Shown piece after piece: positions 7,750-14,873 of a DNA stretch of 29,361 nucleotides. Within the stretch, counting starts at the first letter, position 1. Every line of letters starts with the position of its first letter. Made by a program: the position numbers and the translations under genes. The notes below the pieces were generated by a model, which was given only the letters and a program-made list of their open reading frames with translations, was not told the origin of the DNA and searched no databases. Source of the stretch: a virus. The stretch spans positions 1 to 29,361 of IMG/VR virus record IMGVR_UViG_3300037109_000027; one strand, 5' to 3'.

Positions 7750-8765
7750 TAATCGTTTCTTAGACGTGCTATATAAACCCAACCTTCTCCTTCAAACTTC
7801 AATTTATTCTCTGTCAACTCACAAGCATTTGTTTCAGATAAAATACTCCTTAACAAATATGGAGTGATATTGAATGTGATTGAAGTACCTTCATATTTCA
7901 TAGGAACTTCTTCTTCAAACCATCCTGAGTCTGCTTCAGAGGATATTATAAGTTTACCTTTCTCTAATGTTATTGTAATAGACTCATCTAACACATGATC
8001 CCTTTTAGCAAACACACCTGCTCTGTCTAAAACAGAATCAATTATCTTAGGTAAAATAAGTCTTACACCTTTTACATTCAACATCTTTGCTGTCTTAGGA
8101 AACTCATCCTCAAGTACTCTACAAGAAATGATTGTACCTTGAACTGTTTTAAAATGAACCCATCCTTTCCCTTCTGCAATCTTTGTAGGTTTAAGTCTGA
8201 GCATATCTATTACCGATCCTGCAGGAATTAAGAAAGTCTCTATTGGCATTTCCTCTCCTAACTCGCATCTCGTTATTCTTTGATTGTCTGATGCCTCAAG
8301 GAATCCTTGTTGATTGACATGTACACTTTTTAATATAGGATCATTATTTGATGTTGTACAGGATGACACAGCAAATGCCATAAACTTGAGGAATGTAGAA
8401 GGTAATAAAAACCATTTACCATGTTGTGTTACTTCCTCTTCGTCTAATGGAAGTTTAATTTCTTGATGTAATGTCAGTCCAGCATGAGATCTACCTGATG
8501 TGATAAGTATTTCTTTCTTATCAATTGTTAGCTCAACTTCTTCCTTTTTAATCTTAGCAAGGAAGGCATACAGTCTGTCAGCCTTAACAGCTCCTTCTAA
8601 TTCCAATCCTTTTATAGGATGTGAGATACTAATCTCATCATTGTAGGTTACAACTCTGCCTGACATAAATGCAAAGGATGTTGATTGTTCTATCAACTCC
8701 TTATTTGCTAAACCAGGCTTTACAATCTCCAATGCATTTTGTAATTCAATCTTGTTTACTTTCAT
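7749..8765 (-). CDS. DNA sliding clamp, DnaN-like
   Basis: A 338-residue beta-rich protein matching divergent phage beta clamps. The recognisable parts are VRLILPKIIDSVLDRAG, an EKGKLIISSEADSGWFEEEVP segment similar to the third domain of DnaN, and ITFNITPYLLRSIL followed by a C-terminal strand (VYIARLRND). It should encircle DNA and tether the polymerase encoded immediately downstream, loaded by the AAA+ protein at 3623-4537. The gene lies between an unknown gene and the polymerase halves, with a TAATG overlap to the latter. Sequence divergence leaves some uncertainty. Confidence 0.75.
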   Translation of the reverse strand: MKVNKIELQNALEIVKPGLANKELIEQSTSFAFMSGRVVTYNDEISISHPIKGLELEGAVKADRLYAFLAKIKKEEVELTIDKKEILITSGRSHAGLTLHQEIKLPLDEEEVTQHGKWFLLPSTFLKFMAFAVSSCTTSNNDPILKSVHVNQQGFLEASDNQRITRCELGEEMPIETFLIPAGSVIDMLRLKPTKIAEGKGWVHFKTVQGTIISCRVLEDEFPKTAKMLNVKGVRLILPKIIDSVLDRAGVFAKRDHVLDESITITLEKGKLIISSEADSGWFEEEVPMKYEGTSITFNITPYLLRSILSETNACELTENKLKFEGEGWVYIARLRND

Positions 8766-8767
8766 AT

Positions 8768-9481
8768 TTAATGTTTTAAATCAATTTGTTCTCTAGGTGT
8801 TATATTGTATAGATTATTTTTATTCCAATAATACATCAACGTCAGCATTCTTTCATGAAACTCTTTCCTTACACTCTGAAATTGAGCAACTTGTTTTCCT
8901 GGTCTACAAGCTATCCTATCCAAATGATCTTTCCTGTTTCTATAAGTTAAACGATAAGACTGCCAATCCATATCCGTAAACTTACCTGCCCAGAACATAC
9001 CAGTCTTAGTTACAATAAGAAAATGGAGATCCATTGTGAAGAACATACCATGAAGAACTCTTACTCTTATATTCTCATGTACCGCTTGCATGTGTTCATA
9101 AAGTTCCTCATTTAGATTCCATCTAGGTCTGTTTCCTAGGAACTCTGTCTTAGTTTTCTCAATAACAAATGGTTTAAAGACAATTCGATATTTTGGATTA
9201 TCCTTAGGCCATACCTCAAGAAACAAACCAGCTCCTTTTAATATTAACCTTGGCTTTATCTTAGGATAAGATTCACACTCTTTTATCTTAAGTCCTTTTC
9301 TAAATTCCTGCCCTTGGATAATCCTAGCTCTATATCCTGCTTCTCTTAATAGAGGAATAATCACTTCTTCTATATCTGCCCCTACCTTGTCTACTGCAGC
9401 ATACATGCCTTTTTTAGTTCTCTTCAATTCAGTATCCGAGAAGAGTCCTCTTTGCATAACCGCCTTTTTTGTTCGTTCCAT
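8768..9481 (-). CDS. Unknown protein between the dpdA-like gene and the clamp
   Basis: A 237-residue protein that I do not recognise. The N-terminus is basic (MERTKKAVMQRG), then VDKVGADIEEVIIPLLREAGYRA and a mixed region with LFLEVWPKDNPKYR, followed by helices and a Trp-rich C-terminal part. The alternation of strands with Glu/Lys (LEVWPK) and later helical segments could fit a nuclease fold such as PD-(D/E)XK, but I see no complete motif. It begins just after the dpdA-like stop and ends just before the clamp start. It may belong to either the modification or the replication group. Confidence 0.65.
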   Translation of the reverse strand: MERTKKAVMQRGLFSDTELKRTKKGMYAAVDKVGADIEEVIIPLLREAGYRARIIQGQEFRKGLKIKECESYPKIKPRLILKGAGLFLEVWPKDNPKYRIVFKPFVIEKTKTEFLGNRPRWNLNEELYEHMQAVHENIRVRVLHGMFFTMDLHFLIVTKTGMFWAGKFTDMDWQSYRLTYRNRKDHLDRIACRPGKQVAQFQSVRKEFHERMLTLMYYWNKNNLYNITPREQIDLKH

Positions 9482-9482
9482 A

Positions 9483-10481
9483 TTACTTTTTTAGATTGAT
9501 AACATGCTCAAGATTTCCTTTATAAAAGAAGGATTGGAGTCTTCCTTTTAACTTTGTAATCTCAGGATCCGTTACACCTTTCCAAAACACTTCTTCTTCC
9601 TTCTTAGACAAGGATCCTGCAAAATAGAATGTTAAGTATTCCTCAGCGTCTTTTTTAGCTTTCCTAGTTTTAAAGTTCCAAGGAAAAGCTGGTACATTCC
9701 TTTGTATCTGTTCTGAGAATGTGATATAATTCCATATAACTCTTTGAATGATACTATCGCTTAATATATCTATGGTTAATCCTAACCTGTTTGCTCTCCG
9801 TTCCAATTCCTTTATTACTCCCGATGTTAATCGATCTTTAAGAGCAATGTCTCGAGATGAGACTTGAATTGTCTTAAGTTTCTCAGAGCTATATTCAGGT
9901 AATGTAATCCAACCATACATAGCAAGTTTCCTACATGTTGCACTATCTACCGAGTACCAAGGGTAACGAGTCATTAAAGGAATCGCCGTACAGGCAAAGC
10001 CGTGTACCCTTACTTTAGGAAATCCGTCCTTGTCAAGTATATGCTCCTTCCATATCTTATCTAACCAGGGAATAAGAACGCTTGTCGGGTTAGGTACAAG
10101 TCCTCCTAGTGCAATGTAGTCGTAAGAGTCAATCATAGCATCTAGCCACTTTGTATCACTGCCTAAATGGAAGACTGGTATAGGTGTTAATCCAGCTTTC
10201 TCAAGGATTAATTGATTTTTCCAAGTTAACTCAGGATTATTAATAACATCCAAATTAGAATAGAAATCTATCGTCCCTTCATTAGCCTTTATAAACTTAA
10301 TAAAGTCTTTTCTATATTGTAAGTATTCAGGAGTCTCAGTATAGGAAAAATCATCATATTTCCTTTCTGAGAACTTTGTTCCCATGATTCCTTTATGTGC
10401 TGTTTTCCTAGACAGTTTATTGTATAGAGAAGGGGCTCCACAGTCTGCAAAGATTTTGTAATCAAACGGATTCTTTTTCAT
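9483..10481 (-). CDS. dpdA: DpdA-like guanine transglycosylase (7-deazaguanine insertion in DNA)
   Basis: A 332-residue TGT-superfamily protein. FADCGAPSLYNKL (Asp13 at the N-terminus) corresponds to the first catalytic Asp of transglycosylases. YIALGGLVPNP (122-132) fits the GG motif, VHGFACTAIP (159-168) the HGFG-like motif, and YSVDSATC (176-183) the second catalytic Asp. The C-terminal zinc module of bacterial tRNA TGT is absent, as in phage DpdA. DpdA enzymes swap guanine in DNA for a 7-deazaguanine base, protecting phage DNA from restriction. FolE, QueD and QueE genes upstream make the base precursor. Its start overlaps the glycosyltransferase end by 20 nt. The DpdA subfamily is not determined. 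Confidence 0.87.
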   Translation of the reverse strand: MKKNPFDYKIFADCGAPSLYNKLSRKTAHKGIMGTKFSERKYDDFSYTETPEYLQYRKDFIKFIKANEGTIDFYSNLDVINNPELTWKNQLILEKAGLTPIPVFHLGSDTKWLDAMIDSYDYIALGGLVPNPTSVLIPWLDKIWKEHILDKDGFPKVRVHGFACTAIPLMTRYPWYSVDSATCRKLAMYGWITLPEYSSEKLKTIQVSSRDIALKDRLTSGVIKELERRANRLGLTIDILSDSIIQRVIWNYITFSEQIQRNVPAFPWNFKTRKAKKDAEEYLTFYFAGSLSKKEEEVFWKGVTDPEITKLKGRLQSFFYKGNLEHVINLKK

Positions 10482-11511
10482 TTACTAATTGTTTAATTTG
10501 ATAGATCATTTTTGGTATTGCCCTTCTTCCCTTCTCTAAGATGTCTAATTGCAACATATTGAGTTCTTGGTAATCCTTGTCATGTCCCATCATAAAATGA
10601 ATAATCATCTTTTTAGCCTGAGCTAAATTACTGTCATTATATGTGTATGTAGGAGGGTACATTTCAGAATAACTTAATCTGTTAGGCACAACAGGAAAAC
10701 ATCCATATAAAACAGCTTCCTGCATTGCAATACCCCAAGTCTCTTGTTTAGAGCAAGAAACAGCAACTTTTGCTCTACCTAATAAGTCATAATACTCTGC
10801 CTTTGTTTTACATTCTTCCTTTGTCTTTAACCATTTCCATCCCATCATTTCCGATTCCTCTCTGCACATCTCATGCAAGGCATCAAATTGATCAGGACAT
10901 TTCTCTGAATCAAGTCTGTGAGGAAATACAATTATGTTTTCTTTCTTTGTTGATATTGAAGATACAAAATCAGGGTATATTGGAAACCCTGTTACAATAA
11001 CCTTGGTTGGATGGACTGCAACGGTTTTACAAAGTAAAAGTTTATGAAAATCTGTTGCCACATAGATTTGATTAACAATAGAACCAAACCAAGCATCTTC
11101 TATAGGCTCTGCCCAATCATGCATTCCTTGTTTAGCTAAGAAGTCGTTTGGGTCATAACTTCCTGCATGCAAACATCCTACAATCTTAAGATTGGTTAAC
11201 CCTAACCCGTCTCTTATATAAGCTATAGTTGTTAAACCAGGATCCCAAAGATCGTAATAAAACAATACAAGAGGTTCTTTATTGTCGTATTTAGACAATA
11301 TTTTAATAAGTTCTTCCAACTGTGATACTTTATATTGATGTGTTTCCACAACATCTAAAAAAGATCCTTTATTAATCTTTCCTGAGGTAGGAATTCCATA
11401 AACATGTGAGGCATTTAAACCGCCTTCATGAAATGCTTTAGTTATCCATCTGTCCCATTGAATGGAATATCGTTCCTCTAAAGGTTCGATCGGAATTAAA
11501 ATTACTTTCAT
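10462..11511 (-). CDS. GT-B fold glycosyltransferase in the 7-deazaguanine cluster
   Basis: A 349-residue protein with a C-terminal GT4-type domain. FPHRLDSEK (196-204) fits the start of the second Rossmann domain, and ETWGIAMQEAVLYG (257-270) the E-x7-E nucleotide-sugar motif, followed by CFPVVPNRLSYSEMYP. The N-terminal half is Rossmann-like (MKVILIPIEP at the start; LVLFYYDLWDPGL). It should transfer a sugar from an NDP-sugar, acceptor unknown. Its end overlaps dpdA by 20 nt, so the two are likely coupled. DNA base glycosylation is an attractive but unproven role; host surface or protein glycosylation is also possible. No signal peptide or membrane segment is seen. Confidence 0.8.
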   Translation of the reverse strand: MKVILIPIEPLEERYSIQWDRWITKAFHEGGLNASHVYGIPTSGKINKGSFLDVVETHQYKVSQLEELIKILSKYDNKEPLVLFYYDLWDPGLTTIAYIRDGLGLTNLKIVGCLHAGSYDPNDFLAKQGMHDWAEPIEDAWFGSIVNQIYVATDFHKLLLCKTVAVHPTKVIVTGFPIYPDFVSSISTKKENIIVFPHRLDSEKCPDQFDALHEMCREESEMMGWKWLKTKEECKTKAEYYDLLGRAKVAVSCSKQETWGIAMQEAVLYGCFPVVPNRLSYSEMYPPTYTYNDSNLAQAKKMIIHFMMGHDKDYQELNMLQLDILEKGRRAIPKMIYQIKQLVNEKESV

Positions 11512-11533
11512 GTGATTAATGAATTAGTGAATA

Positions 11534-12898
11534 TTATCTTATTACATCAAATCTTGCGAGTATAGCAAAGCCTATAACAGTTTGCATTTGTTTGAACATA
11601 GGTATATAATCAAAAGAACGTACTAAGTCCTCAAGTCTTATGCCTGTCTTAATGCATGCAGGACGAAAGTCCTCTACATTTATGTTATATAGCTCTAAGT
11701 AAGGAACCGCAGACTCAAAGTTCTCAGGATGAACTTCAGTAATTACATCTAGCAGTAAGGAATTTGGGATATAACTAGGCAATAACCTCACTGGACGTTC
11801 TGTTATGAAATGTCCTTTATTATACAACGTCTTATAAATTGCTGTACCGTGATATGGTTGAAAGAATTGTCCTAGCCCTCCTTTGGTTCCGTTTGTACGT
11901 AATCTGCCTACAACATCCTTCATATCAAATCCATACTGTTGCATAAACTTTCCTGTATCATTTAAAGACTTAATATTCTCTCCTGGGAAGAATGTTTGTA
12001 CTAACCAGAATATATCGAAAGGATATAGATGTTGATTAATTGCTAGATGTTGACAATCTAATAAGGATTTACCTACTCCCATGCTTTGTGAGACATCTTC
12101 AGATCCAGATTCAAAACCAATCTCAATTACTTCTAATCCTGCCTTCTTAATAACTTCTGTTCCGTATTTATCTATAAAATCCCAAACAGCTTTTGCAGAT
12201 CCTAGAGCAATTAAATGAAATCCTAAGTCTTCTATATCATTAAGAATCCAATAAGCTCGATCAATATCAAAAAAGAAATCCTCATCAGTAAAGTGAATAT
12301 TTTTTATATTATTTACAAGACAATATCTGAGCATTAATTTAACATCACTTTGTGGAAGTTCAATTCTTGTCTTTTCACAGTTTCTTGTTGAAGGACAAAA
12401 TGCACATCCGTTAGGACATCCATAAGAAGTAAATAAAGGATAAACCTTTTCACCTTTGTTGAGATGTTTAAGGTGCATATCACAATCGCTGAGTAATAAA
12501 CGATAAAGGTTTTTATAGTTCTTTGGATAAGCTCTCATCGCCATACTAAGAAAGTCTTTATCTATTAAAGGATTAAATCCTAATACCTCTTCACAGTTTC
12601 TCAAACCTAATTCTTTTATCAATGGACTATATCCTATAAAGTAGACATTATCTTTACCAAATTGGAAGGGTAACATCTGTGCTAATAACATTGCACATTC
12701 TATCTGAGGATAGGACCAAAGTGTAACAATGTGAGCATCCGCATCAGGAATCTTATCTATATCCTCAGGCTGAAATGCTTCCATAAAGAATACATCTTCT
12801 TTTATCTCTTTTAATCCGTTATAAAGAAGATAAGGAGCATAACAGAAACTTCCTCTGTTGAACTCTGTACTTGTTGAATCTATTATATTAATTTTCAT
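11534..12898 (-). CDS. Radical-SAM enzyme with N-terminal Rossmann-like domain
   Basis: A 454-residue protein. CPNGCAFC (Cys161, Cys165, Cys168) is a CX3CX2C radical-SAM Fe-S motif preceded by FTSYG. EIGFESGSEDVSQSMGVGK fits the strand and helix that follow in Elp3/MiaB-type barrels. The first 125 residues look like a Rossmann or B12-binding-like domain, but I see no DxHxxG cobalamin motif. Radical-SAM enzymes of this layout modify nucleosides, lipids or small molecules. I chose ATG 12898; an ATG at 12940 would overlap the QueD-like gene by 53 nt. The gene sits between a QueD-like gene and the glycosyltransferase, so modification of the 7-deazaguanine or its sugar is a reasonable inference. 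Confidence 0.8.
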   Translation of the reverse strand: MKINIIDSTSTEFNRGSFCYAPYLLYNGLKEIKEDVFFMEAFQPEDIDKIPDADAHIVTLWSYPQIECAMLLAQMLPFQFGKDNVYFIGYSPLIKELGLRNCEEVLGFNPLIDKDFLSMAMRAYPKNYKNLYRLLLSDCDMHLKHLNKGEKVYPLFTSYGCPNGCAFCPSTRNCEKTRIELPQSDVKLMLRYCLVNNIKNIHFTDEDFFFDIDRAYWILNDIEDLGFHLIALGSAKAVWDFIDKYGTEVIKKAGLEVIEIGFESGSEDVSQSMGVGKSLLDCQHLAINQHLYPFDIFWLVQTFFPGENIKSLNDTGKFMQQYGFDMKDVVGRLRTNGTKGGLGQFFQPYHGTAIYKTLYNKGHFITERPVRLLPSYIPNSLLLDVITEVHPENFESAVPYLELYNINVEDFRPACIKTGIRLEDLVRSFDYIPMFKQMQTVIGFAILARFDVIR

Positions 12899-13217
12899 AA
12901 ACTTCGGCTCCGTTTTCGTTATCCTCAAAGACAGATACATAAATTGCAGAAAAGGCTTTTAATAAATATTCTGCAAGTCCTTCACAAGACATTTGATCCA
13001 TTGCTCCGTCTGGGAATTTGGATAGTAATAAATCATTCAATTGATGTTTTAATTTAATAAACTCCACATCCCTGTCATTATGTTTAACAGGTATTTTTAA
13101 TTCTATATGAAATAAATGCCTATGTGGGTATTTTAGATAATTAACTTCAGGAACATCACAATTCCTCCAAGAATGAATTCCTTCGAAGATTGTTCTAACT
13201 ATAACATTTGTTCTCAT
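12888..13217 (-). CDS. QueD/PTPS-family paralog lacking the catalytic cysteine
   Basis: A 109-residue T-fold protein of the 6-pyruvoyl/6-carboxy-tetrahydropterin synthase type. Zinc ligands His15 (EGIHSW), His32 and His34 (PHRHLFH) are kept, and SCEGLAEYLL (77-86) matches the PTAENLA helix of QueD. The catalytic Cys, four residues before the HxH pair in QueD, is Leu28 here, and the DH pair is also missing. It therefore probably does not make 6-carboxytetrahydropterin; the other gene (16839-17219) does. A derivative role such as CDG decarboxylation (the predicted DpdL step) is possible, but I cannot confirm that DpdL has this fold. Start overlaps the folE stop (ATGA). Confidence 0.75.
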   Translation of the reverse strand: MRTNVIVRTIFEGIHSWRNCDVPEVNYLKYPHRHLFHIELKIPVKHNDRDVEFIKLKHQLNDLLLSKFPDGAMDQMSCEGLAEYLLKAFSAIYVSVFEDNENGAEVYEN

Positions 13218-13771
13218 TTTAACATAGATAATAATTCCATTTTAATTGACGGATCTTCTAAAAATACTCCTTTTAATGAGAATGTTTTCATTATGGAGTT
13301 TTGTTTATTACATCCACGAGCACACATGCAAAAATGACGTGCTTCTATAAAACAAGCAGCACCTTTTGGTTTTAGATGTGTCATTAAAGCCTCAGTAACC
13401 TGTTCACTTATTCGTTCCTGGATTTGTAATCTACGAGCGTATATATCTACAAGACGTGCTAATTTAGAAATACCTATCACATGTTTGTCTGGAAGATATG
13501 CGACATGTGCCTTACCATAGAAAGTTATCATATGGTGTTCACAAGAACTGTACATTTCGACATCTTGTAAAAGAACAATCTGGTTATAGGTTCCCTTCTC
13601 AAAGACGGTTAGAATATCTTTGGGATCTTGCCCATAACCAGAATATAGTTCTTTCCAAGATTTAAGAACCCGAGCGGGGGTGTCTTTTAGTCCTTCCCGC
13701 TCAGGATCCTCACCAATCCACTCTAATTGTTTTTTAATTAGAGCTTCGGTAATTGAATTAATTTCAAACAT
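13214..13771 (-). CDS. folE: GTP cyclohydrolase I, FolE
   Basis: A 185-residue FolE with the full motif set: SSCEHHM (Cys77, His79, His80), HVIGISKLARLVDIYARRLQ, QERISEQV and HFCMCARG (Cys148). Cys77, His80 and Cys148 fit the zinc site. It converts GTP to 7,8-dihydroneopterin triphosphate, the first step of the 7-deazaguanine pathway. Length and motifs are normal, so activity is likely. It lies between an acidic protein gene and a QueD paralog, and its stop overlaps the latter's start. Together with QueD and QueE it would make CDG independently of the host. Confidence 0.93.
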   Translation of the reverse strand: MFEINSITEALIKKQLEWIGEDPEREGLKDTPARVLKSWKELYSGYGQDPKDILTVFEKGTYNQIVLLQDVEMYSSCEHHMITFYGKAHVAYLPDKHVIGISKLARLVDIYARRLQIQERISEQVTEALMTHLKPKGAACFIEARHFCMCARGCNKQNSIMKTFSLKGVFLEDPSIKMELLSMLK

Positions 13772-13777
13772 CCCCGG

Positions 13778-14782
13778 TTACTTCTTTACCTTTTTGACAG
13801 GTGCTTTGTCTTTGGCAATCTTCATGTAAGTATCAATTCTCTTCTGAATGAAGGCCATGTCAGTGATGTCTTTTTTCTCTTTGTATGCCTTAACAAATTC
13901 CTTTTTGATGGTAGCTTTGTCTGCTCCTTCTTTGAGAAGTTTGTCAGCAATGTCCTGCATAGAAGGACCGTTCTTTACAAAAGGATTCGGTTTCTTTTTC
14001 CCGTCAGTAGCTTTTGCTTTCTTTGCCGGTTTCTCATCTTCTTCCTCTTCTTCCTCTTCTTCGTCTTCAACAGGAGCCTTGTGTCCTTTTACATCATTGA
14101 CTTTCTTGTCTGCGATGTTCTTTTTGTGACCTTTTTCGGCAACTTCCTGCTGTTCTTCTTCTTCGTCTTCAATCAGGCCGGACATTTCTTCATAAAGTTC
14201 AGAGGCTTTCTTGAAAGAGTGCAGACGTTTTTTGATCGATTTGAATTCGACATTGTCCTCAGCAATACTCTTCAATACTTTGAGATCTTTCTTGTTTTCG
14301 TCGAGCTGATCTCTTAATGAAGTCTCTTCTTCCTCTTCCTCTTCTTCTTCATCTTCTTCCTCATCATCGGTATCGTCGTCATCATCTTCTTCCTCTTCCT
14401 CTTCTTCCTCAACTTCGACTTTTTTACCTTTCTTTCCCTTTTTTACCGGGACTTCTTCTTCCTCTTCTTCTCCCTCTTCGGCATCATTACCGTCTTCGTC
14501 CTCATCCTCTTCTTCGACATCCTCAACATCATCATCTTCCTCTTCTTCTTCTACAGGAGCTTTCTTTCCTTTCTTACCGGCAGGAGGATTCAATGCTGTG
14601 ATTACTTCAGTGGTAACTTCTGTAAACTCATCTTCCTTAGGGTTAATAAGTTTAATAGCTTCCATGACCTTTTCAGTCAATTCCTTGTCACCTAATTTGA
14701 CATTAATCGGAGGTTTAATTCCGAGAACTTCATTGAGTTCCTTTGCGGCTGTCCGCAACTTTTTTGCATCAATTTTGCTCAT
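13778..14782 (-). CDS. Highly acidic low-complexity protein in the modification island
   Basis: A 334-residue protein. The N-terminal 70 residues (with LRTAAKELNEVLGIKPPI) and a C-terminal segment (MQDIADKLLKEGADKATIKK) look like two ordered helical domains. Between them lie long Glu/Asp runs broken by Lys/Gly patches such as KKGKKGKK. The region reads as more G/C-rich than its neighbours. The acidic stretches could mimic DNA or bind basic proteins; this is inference. A run of 91 non-coding bases lies upstream, so it may start its own transcript. I recognise no family. Confidence 0.7.
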   Translation of the reverse strand: MSKIDAKKLRTAAKELNEVLGIKPPINVKLGDKELTEKVMEAIKLINPKEDEFTEVTTEVITALNPPAGKKGKKAPVEEEEEDDDVEDVEEEDEDEDGNDAEEGEEEEEEVPVKKGKKGKKVEVEEEEEEEEDDDDDTDDEEEDEEEEEEEEETSLRDQLDENKKDLKVLKSIAEDNVEFKSIKKRLHSFKKASELYEEMSGLIEDEEEEQQEVAEKGHKKNIADKKVNDVKGHKAPVEDEEEEEEEEDEKPAKKAKATDGKKKPNPFVKNGPSMQDIADKLLKEGADKATIKKEFVKAYKEKKDITDMAFIQKRIDTYMKIAKDKAPVKKVKK

Positions 14783-14873
14783 TTTTGATTAAATTTAATT
14801 GTGAAACAATAAAAATATATATAATAATGTGAAATAATATTCCGTCTGTAAGAACATTATACGATAATTTATT
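14783..14873. other. AT-rich intergenic gap between queE and the acidic protein gene
   Basis: 91 bases, very A/T-rich, with a run of TA repeats (tatatataata). A promoter for the acidic gene would fit here, but I see no exact TAnnTTTG box and no terminator-like hairpin. Confidence 0.4.

Noticed and set aside
9483-10481. Reading the transglycosylase as a tRNA-guanine transglycosylase
   Set aside because: The zinc-binding C-terminal module is missing and motifs fit DpdA; the phage context with a full deazaguanine pathway favours DNA.
10462-11511. GTDC1-type queuosine mannosyltransferase
   Set aside because: Only a loose N-terminal likeness (IEP near the start) was seen; the signature is not convincing, so I left acceptor and sugar open.
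13848-14601. Long plus-strand ORFs rich in Ser or in Leu/Pro/His
   Set aside because: They are antisense shadows of the Glu/Asp codon runs in the acidic protein on the minus strand.
14783-14873. A tRNA or small RNA gene in the gap
   Set aside because: The sequence is nearly all A/T with no cloverleaf-like arms or TTC-type T-loop.
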